64,000 nt of DNA from Porpolomopsis calyptriformis (taxonomy: Eukaryota > Basidiomycota > Agaricomycetes > Agaricales > Hygrophoraceae), in the NCBI GenBank assembly GCA_951640195.1, contig OX621169.1, positions 1,488,001 through 1,552,000 on the forward strand, in the 5' to 3' direction. Below, piece after piece: positions 1 through 11,876 of this stretch; position 1 is the first letter of the stretch; every line of letters begins with the position of its first letter. Both the position numbers and the translations under genes were made by a program. A model generated the notes under the pieces. That model ran no database searches. It was not told the origin of the DNA and saw only the letters and a program-made list of their open reading frames with translations.

Positions 1-2443
1 TTTGGGACTTGAATTCGGGCGGACGCCTCCTTCACATTGTACGAGGGGCACACGATGGCGCCGTGAGTGCACTGGAGTGGGTACCCGGCCAACCCATTTT
101 GATCAGTTCGGGCGAGGATAACAGTGTCAAGGTACGTACAAATGACATTTTCATCACTGTATTGACATATTTTATCATAAGCAATGGCTCTTTGACTCCC
201 CCACCGCGGCCCCGCGACTACTTAAATTTCGCTCTGGCCACTATGCACCGCCCCACCTCATCCGGTATTATGGTGACGATGGTAAACAAATGCTGACGGC
301 GTCCAGGGATCGCAGTTTGCGCTGTACATCCGTCGTCAGGGATTCAAGGTCTTTTGAAATGTCGCAAGGTGAGTTTCAAGCTGACCCACTTGTGAATGCT
401 CAACGAAGATGATGCACTCAGGATCCCTCGCCAAAAAGGCGTCGACACTGTCCGTTCCTTTGGCTTCGTTAAAATTTCCTGCCATCACAGCAATTGCCTA
501 TTCCACTGCCCGGGCAAAAGACTGGGATGATATTTTGACAGCGCACTCGGATGAGACCTTCGCGAGATCTTGGACGATGCTAGGGAAGAAACTGGGTAAG
601 CACAGTTTAGGATTCGGGGAAGGCAAGACGAAGCCAGTGGGTTCGGTCAAGGTTTGTTCAAGACTGATATTTGGTTTCAATGCTGATTTTTATTTCACTG
701 AAAATAAATTAGGCTGTATGTGTTTCAGCATGTGGTAACTTTGGGATTGCCAGTTCCTCGACTGGAGCCATTCACATGTGGAATATGCAGTCGGGGTTGA
801 AACGAAAAACATTTGACATAGGCAAAGCTCCACCCGAAGTTGCTCATAGGTTTCACATTGCCGGGAAGAATGGAGGAGATCGGTGTGTCACTGGATTAGC
901 TAGCGATGCGCTCAACGGGCTCGTTGTTGCTTGTACGCTGGATGGAACGGTTAATGTGAGTTCTCGTTGCATCCAAACAAATTTCTGCATCGAATAATAC
1001 CTCGTGTTGACAATGCAGTTCTTCGATTTTCATTCTACTAAATTGGAGCAGACACTAATACTACCTTCCTCGGCCACATCGCTGATGCTCCATCGCGATA
1101 GCGGTTTGCTTGCCGTGGTATGCGACGACATGTGTGTTCGTGTAGTAGACATTGAGACGAAGAAAGTGGTCAGAGAATTAGGTGGATTCCGTGGACGGGT
1201 ACTTGATATTGTACGTTCAATCTTGCTACTTTCGGCCAAATTCTCACCATTCCCAACATCAACTTTTAGGCTTTTTCCCCAGACTCTCGATGGCTGGTCG
1301 CAAGCTCCCTAGACGCAATAATTCGAACCTTCGACCTTCCCACAGGATGCCTTATTGATGCATTCAGGACGCCTAGCGTGGCTGCTAGCATTGCTTTCTC
1401 ACCTACAAATGATTTCCTTGCGACAGCCCATGTCGACAGTGTCGGTATATATTTATGGTGAGCCATAAACCTGCCCTATACAAAAGTACCACGCTCAATG
1501 AATAACATCCAGGGGAAACCGAGCACAATTTGCCGACGTTTCCTTTCAAAGTGTAGCGGATGAAGATATATCAGATGTCCCCCTTCCGGCGATGCAGGAC
1601 TCCTCAGAAGATGAAGGTCAGACCATAATCTATAGTATACTCCCAGTGCTTATTTTGTTCGACAGTACTCGATGCGCTGTCGGCCCTTACTGTAAAGAGT
1701 CCACCTATAGATGTATTTTCTACCCCGCCCCAGCTTGATGGTGACCTCATCACGTTGACCCTTTTGCCTCGTTCGCGATGGCAGACCCTCCTCAATCTTG
1801 AAATCATACAAGTCCGTTCAATATCACGACTGCTATTTCCGCTTGCTCATCCTGCTTCTGATTGCAGCAACGGAACAAGCCAACAGAACCTCCCAAAGTC
1901 CCCGAACACGCACCATTTTTCCTACCGACACTTCCCGGTGTTGAACCTCGATTCATCATTGAGGAAGATAAAAAACCAAAAAAACCATCACGAAGGCTAG
2001 AAAAGGCTGCTGGTAAAGCCGAAAGTGTTTTCCACAAGAAGTTGGTCGAGGCAGGTAGTAACAAAGATTGTAAGTGTTTATGATCTTGTCCATGGCGACG
2101 AAGTGTCGAATAACCGTTTGCAGACCAGTCGTTCTTTAATTTCATTAAAACGCTATCGCCTGCCGCGATTGACTTGGAGTTGCATTCGCTGGTCTCGTCA
2201 GACAGCCTCCATTTCTTCATGGAGGCCCTCGTGCAACGTCTGCTATCGCACCGTGATTTTGAAGTAGTGCAAACTTTTCAGAATGTCTTTCTTCGAATGC
2301 ACGCTGATGTTATTATGGATAACCCTGAACTTCAGGAGGATCTTGCTAAATTGATGGATGTGCAGCGGAAGGAGAGCGAGAGAGTGCTGGAGCTTATTGC
2401 ATCTTCCTTGGGTACATTGGGATTCGTTCGTGAAACGTTGTGA
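1..2443 (+). CDS. UTP21: UTP21/WDR36-like U3 snoRNP WD40 protein, 5' end missing
   Basis: Subunit of the UTP-B module of the small-subunit processome, acting in nucleolar 18S pre-rRNA processing. The window opens inside a WD40 blade (WDLNSGGRLLHIV). Further blades follow in short exons (for example GNFGIASSSTGAIHMWNMQ near 745-800). The last exons encode the family-specific helical Utp21 C-terminal domain (SPAAIDLELHSLV near 2160, ending GFVRETL with a TGA at 2441-2443). About eight introns of 45-60 bases interrupt it. The N-terminal half lies outside the window, so the start is not visible. Identity rests on the combination of WD40 blades with the Utp21 tail and is fairly sure. Confidence 0.88.
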
Positions 2444-2704
2444 CTATTCATCTATTCTATTCTATCTATCATTATAATGCACACAAGCATCGGTTTCTAT
2501 AGACATCTAGCAACGAGAGCAATTACACGTCCTACATTAGCACAGAGAGGCGGCGTAAGGAGTTTGAAGGTAACCAGAGGCGGTGCTTATCTGAGGTCCG
2601 CAAAGCGAAGCACACCTTCCGACAAGGGCGGTCTAGTAATATCTGATAAATTATATCATCGACAAGTTAAATCGCATGAAGAAGGAAACTACCGCGTCAT
2701 GAAC

Positions 2705-4048
2705 TTACAGATGATTTTCGACGAATTGTATTGTAAACGGTTCCCACTCGGGATCGATCTCCCATTCTTCTCCTCCACGACGATATTGGACTGCGAGACC
2801 CAGATCCTCACAGGAGTTGAGCCAGGTCCTCCACATTAGCAGCAACAGCGATTTCACTGAGGTTGGAGCTCTGGGTGGTAATTGAAGACGAACGAATTTG
2901 AAGGATGGGAATCGGTGCAGAGACGAAAGTGAGTTCAGGTTGGAGCGTAGTCGGTCCACAAAATCGGTGGCATGAATCGGGTGTAGGGGTGTACTCAATA
3001 CAGGACTTCGAATTACAAGGCAGTGAAGAGAAGCGTGGATCATAAGGCTGTCGAGAGGTTGCTGAATGAGATCGTGAAAGTCAATGACGATCTCATGCAG
3101 GTTCGGGCAGAAAGAAAGAGTGTCGGCCAGGAAGAAGAAGTGCGGAAGCCAAAGGTGTTGTAACCGGTGCCCAATTCTTTCCATCCAGCGCTTGATATCC
3201 AGGTTGTCGTATAAGAACAACGTTCGTAGAGAAGGCATGTCCCATCCAACCGTGAGATTCGATCCGTAACCAAAGGTAGAAATAAGTGTGTGTAATCTCG
3301 GCAGATGGCATGCCCACGATTCTTGCGAGAGTCCTGCCCCACGAGAGGGACGAACGCAAAGAATCTCCAAGAACGGGGCCAGAGAAGTGATGGGTATCTT
3401 CAGCAATGCACCATCTCCTCTTAACTCGAGTCGTCTGAGCGCCTGAGTCGAATATGAGTGACATTTTGGCAAAGCATGAATGACGGGCAAAAAAAATAAG
3501 TGGCTGTTTTCGGTGCAGAAGGCGGTCGATAGCACAACTAAATTGGGACAACTATGTATGATCCTGGAGAAGGCATCGGAGTGGGCATGCGTCCAGACAG
3601 TCATGTGTTCCAGCGCGACCTCCAAACGCCTCGTCCACCACCCAGGTCCACGAACGATATCAGAAGACGATTCGTGATTCTCTAGTATGTCTGCTATTCT
3701 TAGAGCCTGGTCGCCAGTCCTGATTAAGATGTATCGAAATAACATATTTCGGATGAGGGAATTCCAGGATTTGCAAACCAAACTAACAGAAAGATTCACG
3801 CTCATAGCGGAGCGAAAGCGGTGGTGGAGGGCTTTGCCGTATTTGTCAAAGACGAAAGCATTTGTATCGTGGGGGTCCGAGAGAAAGAACGCGCCAGATA
3901 TCCAAGTGGCATCAAGGAATATTTTCAACCAGATTTCTGGAGGCGTATTTAACGCACTCGACCCCCCAGAAATGGGTTGACTCCGTGGCCACTGAGATGG
4001 CGAGGTCGTTCCAGTCGTGACGGGCAGATTGGGAGTATGGTTGGACAT
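2705..4048 (-). CDS. F-box/leucine-rich-repeat-like protein
   Basis: Single-exon gene of about 447 residues. The first ATG in frame is at 4048; the frame stays open upstream but without a better start. Residues about 37-95 form an F-box (PPEIWLKIFLDATW ... SLVCKSWNSLIRNMLFRYI). The remainder has irregular leucine-rich segments (RRLEL, LRTLFLYDNLDIK, LHEIVIDFHDL) typical of the large Agaricomycete F-box families. Such proteins normally recruit substrates to SCF ubiquitin ligases through SKP1, and an SKP1 gene lies at 11 kb in this window. The substrate cannot be predicted. It is divergent to the Tim17-like gene, with about 140 bases between starts. Confidence 0.75.
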   Translation of the reverse strand: MSNHTPNLPVTTGTTSPSQWPRSQPISGGSSALNTPPEIWLKIFLDATWISGAFFLSDPHDTNAFVFDKYGKALHHRFRSAMSVNLSVSLVCKSWNSLIRNMLFRYILIRTGDQALRIADILENHESSSDIVRGPGWWTRRLEVALEHMTVWTHAHSDAFSRIIHSCPNLVVLSTAFCTENSHLFFLPVIHALPKCHSYSTQALRRLELRGDGALLKIPITSLAPFLEILCVRPSRGAGLSQESWACHLPRLHTLISTFGYGSNLTVGWDMPSLRTLFLYDNLDIKRWMERIGHRLQHLWLPHFFFLADTLSFCPNLHEIVIDFHDLIQQPLDSLMIHASLHCLVIRSPVLSTPLHPIHATDFVDRLRSNLNSLSSLHRFPSFKFVRLQLPPRAPTSVKSLLLLMWRTWLNSCEDLGLAVQYRRGGEEWEIDPEWEPFTIQFVENHL

Positions 4049-4186
4049 CTGGGTAAACGACGATGGCAGAATACAGAAGGTGGGCTCCAGAAGAAGGCCC
4101 AGTACAGTAGGCGAGTAATGAGCAGTGACAAGAAAGAACGAAAGGCGCGTTTGTTTGGCTGTAGCCTCTGTTCCAAACACAAAGGG

Positions 4187-5002
4187 ATGGACACGTCCTC
4201 GCAGAGGGTCGTGTATGGTACCCTAATTGCGTGCAAGTCCTCCCACCTCACGTTCAGTGTAATGCTCATTAAGCTCATTCAATAGCGCTAACAAGTGCAC
4301 TTGTCACTGGAGCATATGGCGTGTTCAAAGGCAACGCAGGCATCCTTGCCGCCTCGTCTGCTTTGAATACTGGCATCGCCGCATGCACATTCTTTAGTGC
4401 GTACTAAATCTAGTTAGGCCGTGAGTGTCTTTGTGTAAAATGCTTAATAGCGATTCGCGAATATGCGGTCAGCCCATTGTTGGCCTTGACGCCCGCCAGC
4501 ATGCAACATGCACGTCGTACAAGAGCGAACGACGCGAGTCAGTTGGCTTTGTCCGAACTGAGGACACGACAGCTGTTAGACTCGGGAATAAGCGGTGGAG
4601 CTGCCGGTGGTATACTAAATGGATGGAGAAGTATGTATCCATACCCCACAAGCCTCATTAATTCTGAATCAGAACATAGGGGGTGTACGAGGCATTGTAC
4701 CAGGTGTCACGACCGGCTCTTTAGCTTGTGCTTTCTTGCAATGGGCATACAACGAAGCCTGCGTTACGAGGATAAAGTATATCCGATCACGGTCGGAAGA
4801 CGACTACCACCCCTCTCATCGCTATTCACCCATAGAACCTCCGCAATCATTCCAGGAGAAAGCTATGGGCTGGCTAGGATTTCACAGGCTCTCGGACGAA
4901 GAGTATCTCGCGAGATTAAAAGCATCGCGAGATGTCCATTTGCGGAGAATAGAACAATTAGAACGGGAGAAAGATGGACGGTTTACAAGTGGAGATAATT
5001 AA
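4187..5002 (+). CDS. Tim17/22-like small glycine-rich membrane protein
   Basis: Reads in at least four exons; introns 4397-4450 and 4631-4672 are well supported because the phases match. The first intron, ending at 4285, and the ATG at 4187 are less sure. The hydrophobic part has glycine/alanine-spaced helices (LVTGAYGVFKGNAGILAASS, GISGGAAGGILNGW, GGVRGIVPGVTTGSLACAF), a pattern like the Tim17/Tim22/Tim23 superfamily of mitochondrial inner-membrane proteins. A soluble charged tail of about 70 residues (DEEYLARLKASRDVHLRRIEQLEREK) probably forms a coiled coil. The family call is inference from the glycine pattern. The gene ends 21 bases from the convergent WD40 gene. Confidence 0.5.
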
Positions 5003-5023
5003 CACTCTTTCGACATGCTGCGA

Positions 5024-6394
5024 TCATCCAGTAACATCATGGCTAGCATCTTGATTCCACACTTCAACGATCCCTTGCCCTTCCTTTCCCAAACCGCCAA
5101 TGGCAATCCAATTGCCATTAACTATCATGGCATTTACCTTCGCAATCTCCATAGCATCTACCGACCATATCTCTTCAAGCTCCAATCCCCTCTCAGCTCC
5201 TTCTCGAGATATGTGATATTGCTTTATTCTGCCTAGGAGCGTACATATGACAAGGGTGCTGGGGTCAGCAAACACCCTACAAACACTGTCAGGACCAAGC
5301 TCAATAGAAGTGGAAATAAATAACCCACACAGCAACTATCGGTCCTTCCGCGGCCTGAACAATCCAACCATCCTCCTCTCGGAGCCCATTCCACTTCCTT
5401 TTTTTTCCTCCTGAAACGGTCGGTTCTCCGCCAGAGCCTAGCCACAATCGACCATCCGCTGTACTCGCGGCCAGGATACCGGTTGATGAAAGAGATGTGG
5501 ATAGAACGAAAGGAGGTGACAATGTCATTCCACCTTCCAAAGGAAGGGCGGCTTCTTATCATCAGCCTGGCGGATAACCGAACAAAATTGAGTTGAAAAA
5601 AACTCACCCAGGTTACGTCGAGAAAGCAGTTTGCACTGCAAAAAGTCGAAATGAAGGATGGTCTGGTCATAACCACCGCTCACGAGTTCACTCGGCCGAT
5701 TTGGGATAAACGCGACGGTCCCACAGATCTTTGTGGTAGTGAGTGTTGGCTCATGTTTCGTCCGTGGGTCCACGTACATACATTGTCATGCTTGACCTTC
5801 ATCTGTGACACCTGGCTGGTGTTCAAATCGACGACTCCTACGACACCCGTGTCCAAACTGAACGCCAGATACTTGCGATTACTACTTAGAGCAAGCTGGC
5901 TGATACCACTTAGCTCATTGGAAGGGAACTTGGGCGATATAGTCACCCACCTCGTTCAACACATCTTCTCCATCCGCGCTTATTTGGAACGTTATGGCAG
6001 CATCAGCCCTTGTCAAAATCATTTTATGAGTATGAGAATCCAGTTCAAATGAATGTATCTATCAAAAAGCGTCAGGGAAGGAAACAGAGAAGAAATGGCA
6101 GTTTGGACATACCCGCCCCCCACTAGCTATCCATACGGTACCCAGTTCCGCCTCTGGTGTTGCAGCAGAAACTATTGATGAGATTTCACATCCCAATCCA
6201 CTAATTGCCTTCAAGACTTTGGAGCCTGACTGGCGGTAGACGCGAAGGACCCCGTCGTCTAAAGAATGTGTTAGGAAATACCACCGTTGCAGACGACTAT
6301 GCGACGTACCCGAACCCGTAAAGATATGGCCAGAGTGTGCATAGGCTAGCGATGAAATTGGTGCAGGTGTTCGTATGGTGTAGGCCGGTTGCAT
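5024..6394 (-). CDS. WD40 repeat protein, WDR53-like
   Basis: Multi-exon WD40 protein starting MQPAYTIRTPAPISSLAYA at 6394 and ending VEVWNQDASHDVTG with the stop at 5024-5026. Blades visible in order are HSGHIFTGSGDDGVLRVYR, LALSSNRKYLAFSLDTGVVGVVDL, CGTVAFIPNRPSELVSGGYDQTI and STGILAASTADGRLWL, then NGNWIAIGGLGKEGQGIVEVW. The last phrase, with an HV/VW-type blade preceded by INAM/VNAM, is typical of WDR53-type proteins. Molecular role unknown; animal WDR53 is reported as a DDB1-CUL4-associated factor. Introns are about 50-60 bases, one being gtacgtcgc...ctttag near 6253-6308. Confidence 0.6.
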
Positions 6395-6623
6395 AGCATC
6401 AGCGAAAACAGTAGATTGTAATAAGGGTGTGTATGATGCTTATGAGTGCATTTCTCATCAATACCGTGCCAAATTTCGCTCGACCATACCTATCTGCTTC
6501 TCAGAATCCTCAGTGCGACCGACCTAGTACTAGTAGCTCACGTCTCAATAGCAACTTCAAAAGGCTTGTGAGAGGCTTGGTGCCCCCAATTGGATGGCAT
6601 TTCTGTATCTTTAGATTCCAGCC

Positions 6624-7006
6624 ATGCTAGTCATTGGTGGCTACCTCATAACCTACGACCAACTGCGCCAAATCGGACTTCGACGTGGACTCGTCATCGA
6701 AGGTGGCAATGCGTCCCTTTTTTAAATGCAGACTTCCGTCGCAAAGGCATTGAGTTTATCTATGCCTTTCCTGTCGACTATCCGCGACGCACACCCACCA
6801 CAGCGGGCGTCCCAGGTATATTGATCGCTTCGCGCAAGCGGGATGAGCACCTTATCCATCTGGCGGACTGCGAGCCATTTGTAGAAAACGAAGATGACCT
6901 GACGGTGAAGAAGTGGCTGAGGATAAATGGGATAACCGATGCGCGGTTTGTTGCTATTCCGGATCCGCTTGGCAAGTACAACGAATATGGCGAAGATTAT
7001 GACTAG
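6624..7006 (+). CDS. Hypothetical protein, frame interrupted by a very short intron or slip
   Basis: An ATG at 6624 opens MLVIGGYLITYDQLRQIGLR, which looks protein-like but stops at about 6725. From about 6730 a second frame reads on convincingly (RRKGIEFIYAFPVDYPRR ... LIHLADCEPFVENEDDLTVKKWL ... YNEYGEDYD, stop at 7004-7006). The two pieces could be joined by a short intron (gtggactcg...atgcag, 47 bases) or interrupted by a frameshift. No family is recognised. Acidic C-terminus, no membrane segment or signal peptide. Confidence 0.45.
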
Positions 7007-7233
7007 GTGACACTAGTATAGCTGGGCAAGAGTTTCATTGGCCAATACGGCACTTGTCATGTAGTCGCAAATTTGCTAGGGCCCTTACATTGATAGGAGC
7101 ATATATATGCCTAGAATGCCACTCAACAGCCACATAAGGTTTGGACCTTTTTCTAGGCTAGGGGTAAGGATCGCTCATTGGGAAGCTCTTGACCTCCGAA
7201 CACCGCCTTGTTTTGCTCAAACATTCGATTCTG

Positions 7234-9380
7234 ATGGCACCCCAGGAAATAGAGAAATGGAGACAAAAATTAGAACAAGTTGCAAAAGTGTGGGTCGCAG
7301 GTAAGTTGTAATTGTACTGCCGTATCTCATCTTCTCACTTTGTCCGCTTTCTTCAGGGGTGGACGGTAAAGATTCTGGTTTCGATTTTAAACGTCCTTTT
7401 GATAGTTCTTCTTCCAGTGGATGGTGTTCTCCGAGGAAAGTTCATGGTATGTTGTCATTGAACGGACAATCTACGGTCAAGATTCACCACCGCCTAGTCG
7501 AAAGATAAATTTCTCAAAGCTCTCTCCGATGGTTTTGGGTTCTGCAGTGTCATCTTGTTCGTATACATCCTCATCGTTTATGACTATAGTTTTGAGGTGA
7601 CGTCCCTACAGCGGGTGGGACATCCATGATACACTCTACTCCAAAGAGCTTTTGATAGGAAATAAAGCAAATGGCTTTCATGATGTGATGGCCTACATAG
7701 ACCCCTCAACATACAGATGCATTCCCTGGGAGGGCCACATTCCATTATTTTTAGTGTCATTTCATGATCCCAGCACCAAGCAGCCGCTGAGCGTCGATCC
7801 TCGTGGGGTATTGAAGGCGACCATAGAAAGAGCGGCAAGCACCGATCGAGGGTGTATCGCAGGAGTCGAGTATGAGGTATGGTTTTTCGATAGCTCCCGA
7901 TAGTATTATTGACTCCAAAAAATCCACAGTACTTCAATTTCAAAGGTAGTCTTGTGATACAAGCTAAGTCGTGCTGCTCACTCTTACTCCCCAGAGACAC
8001 CGGATACGCTCGCCGGGAAGGGGTTTAGAAATTTAACCCCCCTGACTACTGGCAGTATGTTACTGCCAGCTAGATGTCAAACGACGTATATATATCTTCA
8101 ATTTTTCAGTGCACGGTTACTCCGTCTTGCGTCCTCAACTGAACAGCGCTTACTTTGAGGAACTTTTCGATCAAAGCCAAGCGTTTGGCATTCCAATTGA
8201 AGGACACCGTACGTACTATATTTCTCAAAATGCATTCCTGATTCCGTAAGCGTAGACACTGAAACTGGGCCGGGCGTGTTCGAGACTGCCTTGGCCTATA
8301 CGACCGCTATGCGGATGGCTGACAACGCCATTCTCTTCAAGTATATAGCGAAGAGTATAGGACTGAGGCACGGGGTGCTTCCAACATTTATGGCGAAACC
8401 ATGGGGTGACGTGCGTTCCCATCTCCTTGAAAGTACGGTGAATTAAAAGGGCTTTGTAGCTTCCTGGTTGTGGCGGGTTTGTTTTACACTTGTCTCTCTG
8501 ACCGCCAGTTTATCAACACTTTGTAGTCACATACATGTGTCATTACGGGACATCCTTGGTCACAACTCGTTCGCCGTTTCGGACTCGGAATTGGAGAATG
8601 GCCGGAGCGGTGCTGCTTACCCAGATACCAAATTTCTAAGCGAGGAAGGAGAGTGGTTCCTCGCCGGTGTTTTAGAAGGACTCGCGGACGGTAAGTTCCC
8701 GGAATCGTCTGAATCGTGTCCTGTTGATTAAGTCCCTCCAGTCATGCCTATGGTCTGTCTTAAGAGTTTTCACGGCGATTGTGACTGAGAGTGTACAGTT
8801 AGTACCGACGGTTAATGGCTACAAACGTCTTGTCGGTGGGGCCATGTTTTGGGCACCGAGTGCTATAACGTACGGATACGACTCACGCGTCACCTCTGTC
8901 CGGATCATCTCGCCGCCTTCTGCCCCGCCGGCTGCCACAAGGCTTGAGATTCGGGTCCCAGGGGCAGATATGAATCCGTATTTTGCGCTCAGCGCCATTT
9001 TTGCTTTGGGCCTAAGGGGTATCAAGAAGAAGATCAAGCTATCTTATCCCCCGATCAGCCACTTTTCTGCGGAAGACGACGGGGATGTACGTGTTCCTAT
9101 TTCATTTGCGAATGACCGCGCTGACTGTGGTAACCAGCTGAAACCATTACCGACGACGCTTGAATCAGCAACAGAGCGTATGATGCGGCCTGAGAGCATT
9201 GCACGCGAGCCGGAAGTGTTTGGGGACAGTTTTGTGGAGCATTTCGGAAGGACGAGGGAGCATGAGGTGAAACTTTGGAATGCGGCGGTGACTGACTGGG
9301 AGGGTGAGCCGCGTCTCGATTCTCTGGATGATTCTAATCATTTTCTGCATTTAGTCGAGCGCTACCTCGAATTGGCATGA
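7234..9380 (+). CDS. Glutamine synthetase-like (FluG/type I-like) enzyme
   Basis: About nine exons. The start MAPQEIEKWRQKLEQ at 7234 follows from the donor GTAAGT at 7304 and the frame. Diagnostic blocks of the glutamine-synthetase catalytic domain appear in order: VDGVLRGKFM (about 7420), GWDIHDTLYS, EYFNFK, GPGVFETALAYTTAMRMADN (8270), HGVLPTFMAKPWGD, LPGCGG+HIHVSLRD (joined across an intron ending near 8522), PTVNGYKRLVGG and RLEIRVPGADMNPYFALSA. It lacks the N-terminal amidohydrolase half of full FluG and resembles the stand-alone fungal GlnA-like group. Substrate is not certain: it may ligate ammonia to glutamate or another gamma-glutamyl acceptor. Confidence 0.8.
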
Positions 9381-9498
9381 GCTGTGTGTTCCTTAGTTAC
9401 TTTAGTGCGAGCAGGTTTAACGTTCAAATTGATTTTGTAAGCGTATGACAAGTGGATATCTCGAATAAATTGCAATGGAAAGCATGTTGCAGAGCGTA

Positions 9499-10422
9499 CT
9501 AGAGTTGTTTGAGAGTAGCCTCCTCGGACGTCTCGGGTGGGTCTGGCTGAGCTTTGTGGGAATGAAACCATTTTATGAAATAGGGTACATCCTGAATGAG
9601 ATGAGCGCGAGGAAGCAGAGGTGGTGGAGAAGAAGCACCTTTGCGATTTCCTTGGCCAAGCTTGCCTCTACGAGAAAGGTGGGGAGAGATCCGCCTGTGT
9701 GGCTGGAGACGGCCATGCGCCATTCCGTTTGGCCATCGCCGAGTTCCCGGAGCCATTCGACACTGACGTAAGTTGCTTTGACGCCGCGCTCTTCTATTTT
9801 TGCCAATTCCTCGTCGCCGGGACGTGTGAGATCGATGGGGATCGATACGACAATGCTGAGGTTGCGATCAGAGAAGGGCGGACGGGGTGCGGAGAAGGAC
9901 ATACCCAGTGCGGAGTTGAGCTTCGTCGAGGTGGGTGACTTGCAATTCGGTGTAAACTCGGGGGGAGATGGGGGGAGTGAATGTGTAGTACAAGGTCCAG
10001 ATCATCTGGCTTGGGGAGATGGATTTGACCAAAGCGACCTTTTTGATTTCAGGAATAAAGCTGTGTGCGGGGTGAGAGTGGATCGAGAGAGAGGCTTGAT
10101 GCTTGCCATTTCTCGTTCTCAGCCTTGTTCTTGCCGAGCCCGTTCCACAAGTCGTCGAACGAGATTTCGTCCGAAGAGTGTTGGCTGACTCTGCAATGCC
10201 AGGGTTTTCCTCCCGGGCCTTTGGGGTTGTAGAGGGATTTCACGGTCTTGAAGTAAGTCTTGGCTTGCTTCCACGACGAGGTGGACTCGAGAAGGTCGCG
10301 ACCGGCGGCGAGAATGGCATCCTCTGAAGGGATATCTATGAAGAGTGAGCGAATGTATGGATGGGATGGACGGGGAGGGGAGTACCTGACGGTTTGATAG
10401 ATTTTGTGGAGAGCAAGTCCAT
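9499..10422 (-). CDS. DUF3074 (START-like) protein
   Basis: The start ATG at 10422 begins MDLLSTKSIKPS; a 50-base intron (gtactccc...ttcatag) follows, then DIPSEDAILAAGRDLLEST. The hallmark of DUF3074 is clear: NPKGPGGKPWHCRVSQHSS followed by SFDDLWNGLGKNKAENE, then VSIPIDL and SVEWLRELGDGQTEWRM. An intron joins SLAKEIAK to DVPYFIKWFHSHK near 9573-9620, and the stop is at 9499. DUF3074 proteins have a START-like lipid-binding fold; the ligand is unknown. The start lies only six bases after the stop of the upstream same-strand bL27m gene, so it may be translated from a two-gene mRNA. Confidence 0.75.
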
Positions 10423-10428
10423 GATTGT

Positions 10429-10967
10429 TTACGGTAATTTGACAAGATCACAGTAGCGACTACGACCGAGATTGGACAAATCTCTCGGTAATCTTTCCCC
10501 TCTGTTCAACACAACGCCTACGAATTTCCGCTGGCCTCTCAAGTATTTTTCCGAGTAAAAGCGGACGAAGCCAGAGGCAACGGCGTAGATGGTGTGATCA
10601 CGTCCCATTTTGACCTTTTTTTTTCGGTGAGAAGTGGCGAGAGTGATGAGTAGCACCTACCAGGGGACCAGGGTGGAATTTCGTGCCGCGCTGTCGGACG
10701 ATGATGTTGCCGGGGATGACGAACTGGTCTGGGAGGGATGAGCAAACGCAGCGATTTCAGAGAACGAATTACCTGAGAACATCTTGATACCGAGCCTTTG
10801 GCCTGGCGAGCCACCGTGGTTGTGGACTGTGCCCCCCGCCCTTTTGGTGGCTGCACGGACAGGTCCTGGTCCACGACGATGTCAGAAAGGGGTAGATGAA
10901 TGGGCAGTTGTGTACCTAGCACTGAGAAAGGACAGCGAGTGGCATTCGTAGACCGAAATCGAAACAT
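10429..10967 (-). CDS. Mitochondrial large-subunit ribosomal protein bL27m
   Basis: Exon 1 [18 protein letters not shown] (start 10967) joins over an intron (gtacacaac...ggaccag) to [21 protein letters not shown], then [30 protein letters not shown] and [19 protein letters not shown], ending YCDLVKLP. The [10 protein letters not shown]...GQRLG start and the [10 protein letters not shown] core are diagnostic of bacterial-type L27, which sits at the peptidyl-transferase centre. The N-terminal stretch is probably the mitochondrial targeting peptide. The yeast equivalent is MRP7. Stop TAA at 10429-10431, followed six bases later by the ATG of the DUF3074 gene on the same strand. Confidence 0.88.
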
Positions 10968-11038
10968 TTTATTTTATTGTGCCTTTTTATTTGTCCAAAC
11001 TCCCTTTTGACTGCAACGCCAACTTTTAACAAAAAATT

Positions 11039-11769
11039 ATGGTCCTCCTCGTCACCTCAGACAACGAACAGTTCCATGCCGACAAGGAAGTCGTCGAACG
11101 CAGCGTGCTTATCAAGAACATGCTTGAAGGTACGTGCCACTCATCACCGCCCCTCAACCACTCACACCCCCCCTTAGATGTCGGCGAATCCGACCAGCCG
11201 ATTCCCCTCCCAAACGTATCATCCAGCGTGCTGAAGAAGGTGCGTATATCCTCATTCAATCCATCCATCCGCTCAACCCGCATCCAGGTGCTGGAATACT
11301 GCGAGCATCACCGCGGCGAGCCTTTGCCGGCGCCAGATGCTGATCAAAACCAGGACGAGACCCGGAAGCGCACGACAGACATCAGCGAGTGGGACCAAAA
11401 GTTCATCAACGTTGATCAGGAGATGCTGTTCGAAATCATCCTTGCGGCCAACTACTTGGACATCAAGTCACTTTTGTACGCCTTTTTGATCGATTCCGGC
11501 TCTTTCTAACGCCCGGCGACAGAGATGTCGGGTGCAAAACGGTGGCCAACATGATCAAAGGAAAGACCCCCGAAGAGATCCGGAAGCTGTTCAACATCGT
11601 GAATGATTTCACCCCAGAAGAAGAGGTCCGTCGTCCCCCTTCTTCTCCCCTTTCACCGCTCATCTTCGTCCCCGTTCAGGCACAGATCAAGAAAGAGAAC
11701 GTGAGTATCTGTCCCCGTCCCCCTTTCGATTCTGACAGCATCCCACAGGAATGGGCCGAGGACCGTTGA
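11039..11769 (+). CDS. SKP1: SKP1, SCF ubiquitin ligase adaptor
   Basis: Five exons. [30 protein letters not shown] forms the BTB/POZ fold start; then [104 protein letters not shown], and the terminal KENEWAEDR. The C-terminal helices that bind F-boxes ([19 protein letters not shown]) are complete. It links CUL1 to F-box proteins. It is divergent to bL27m, with about 70 bases between starts, so the two genes share a very short promoter region. Confidence 0.95.
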
Positions 11770-11876
11770 GACTAGACTGTACTGCTACACACTTTTCTGT
11801 TGATTCGTAAACCATGCAGTAATCTCACTTTTGTTGTTCCCCGTACTTTGAATGAGCGTGACCGACTTGATCTCGA

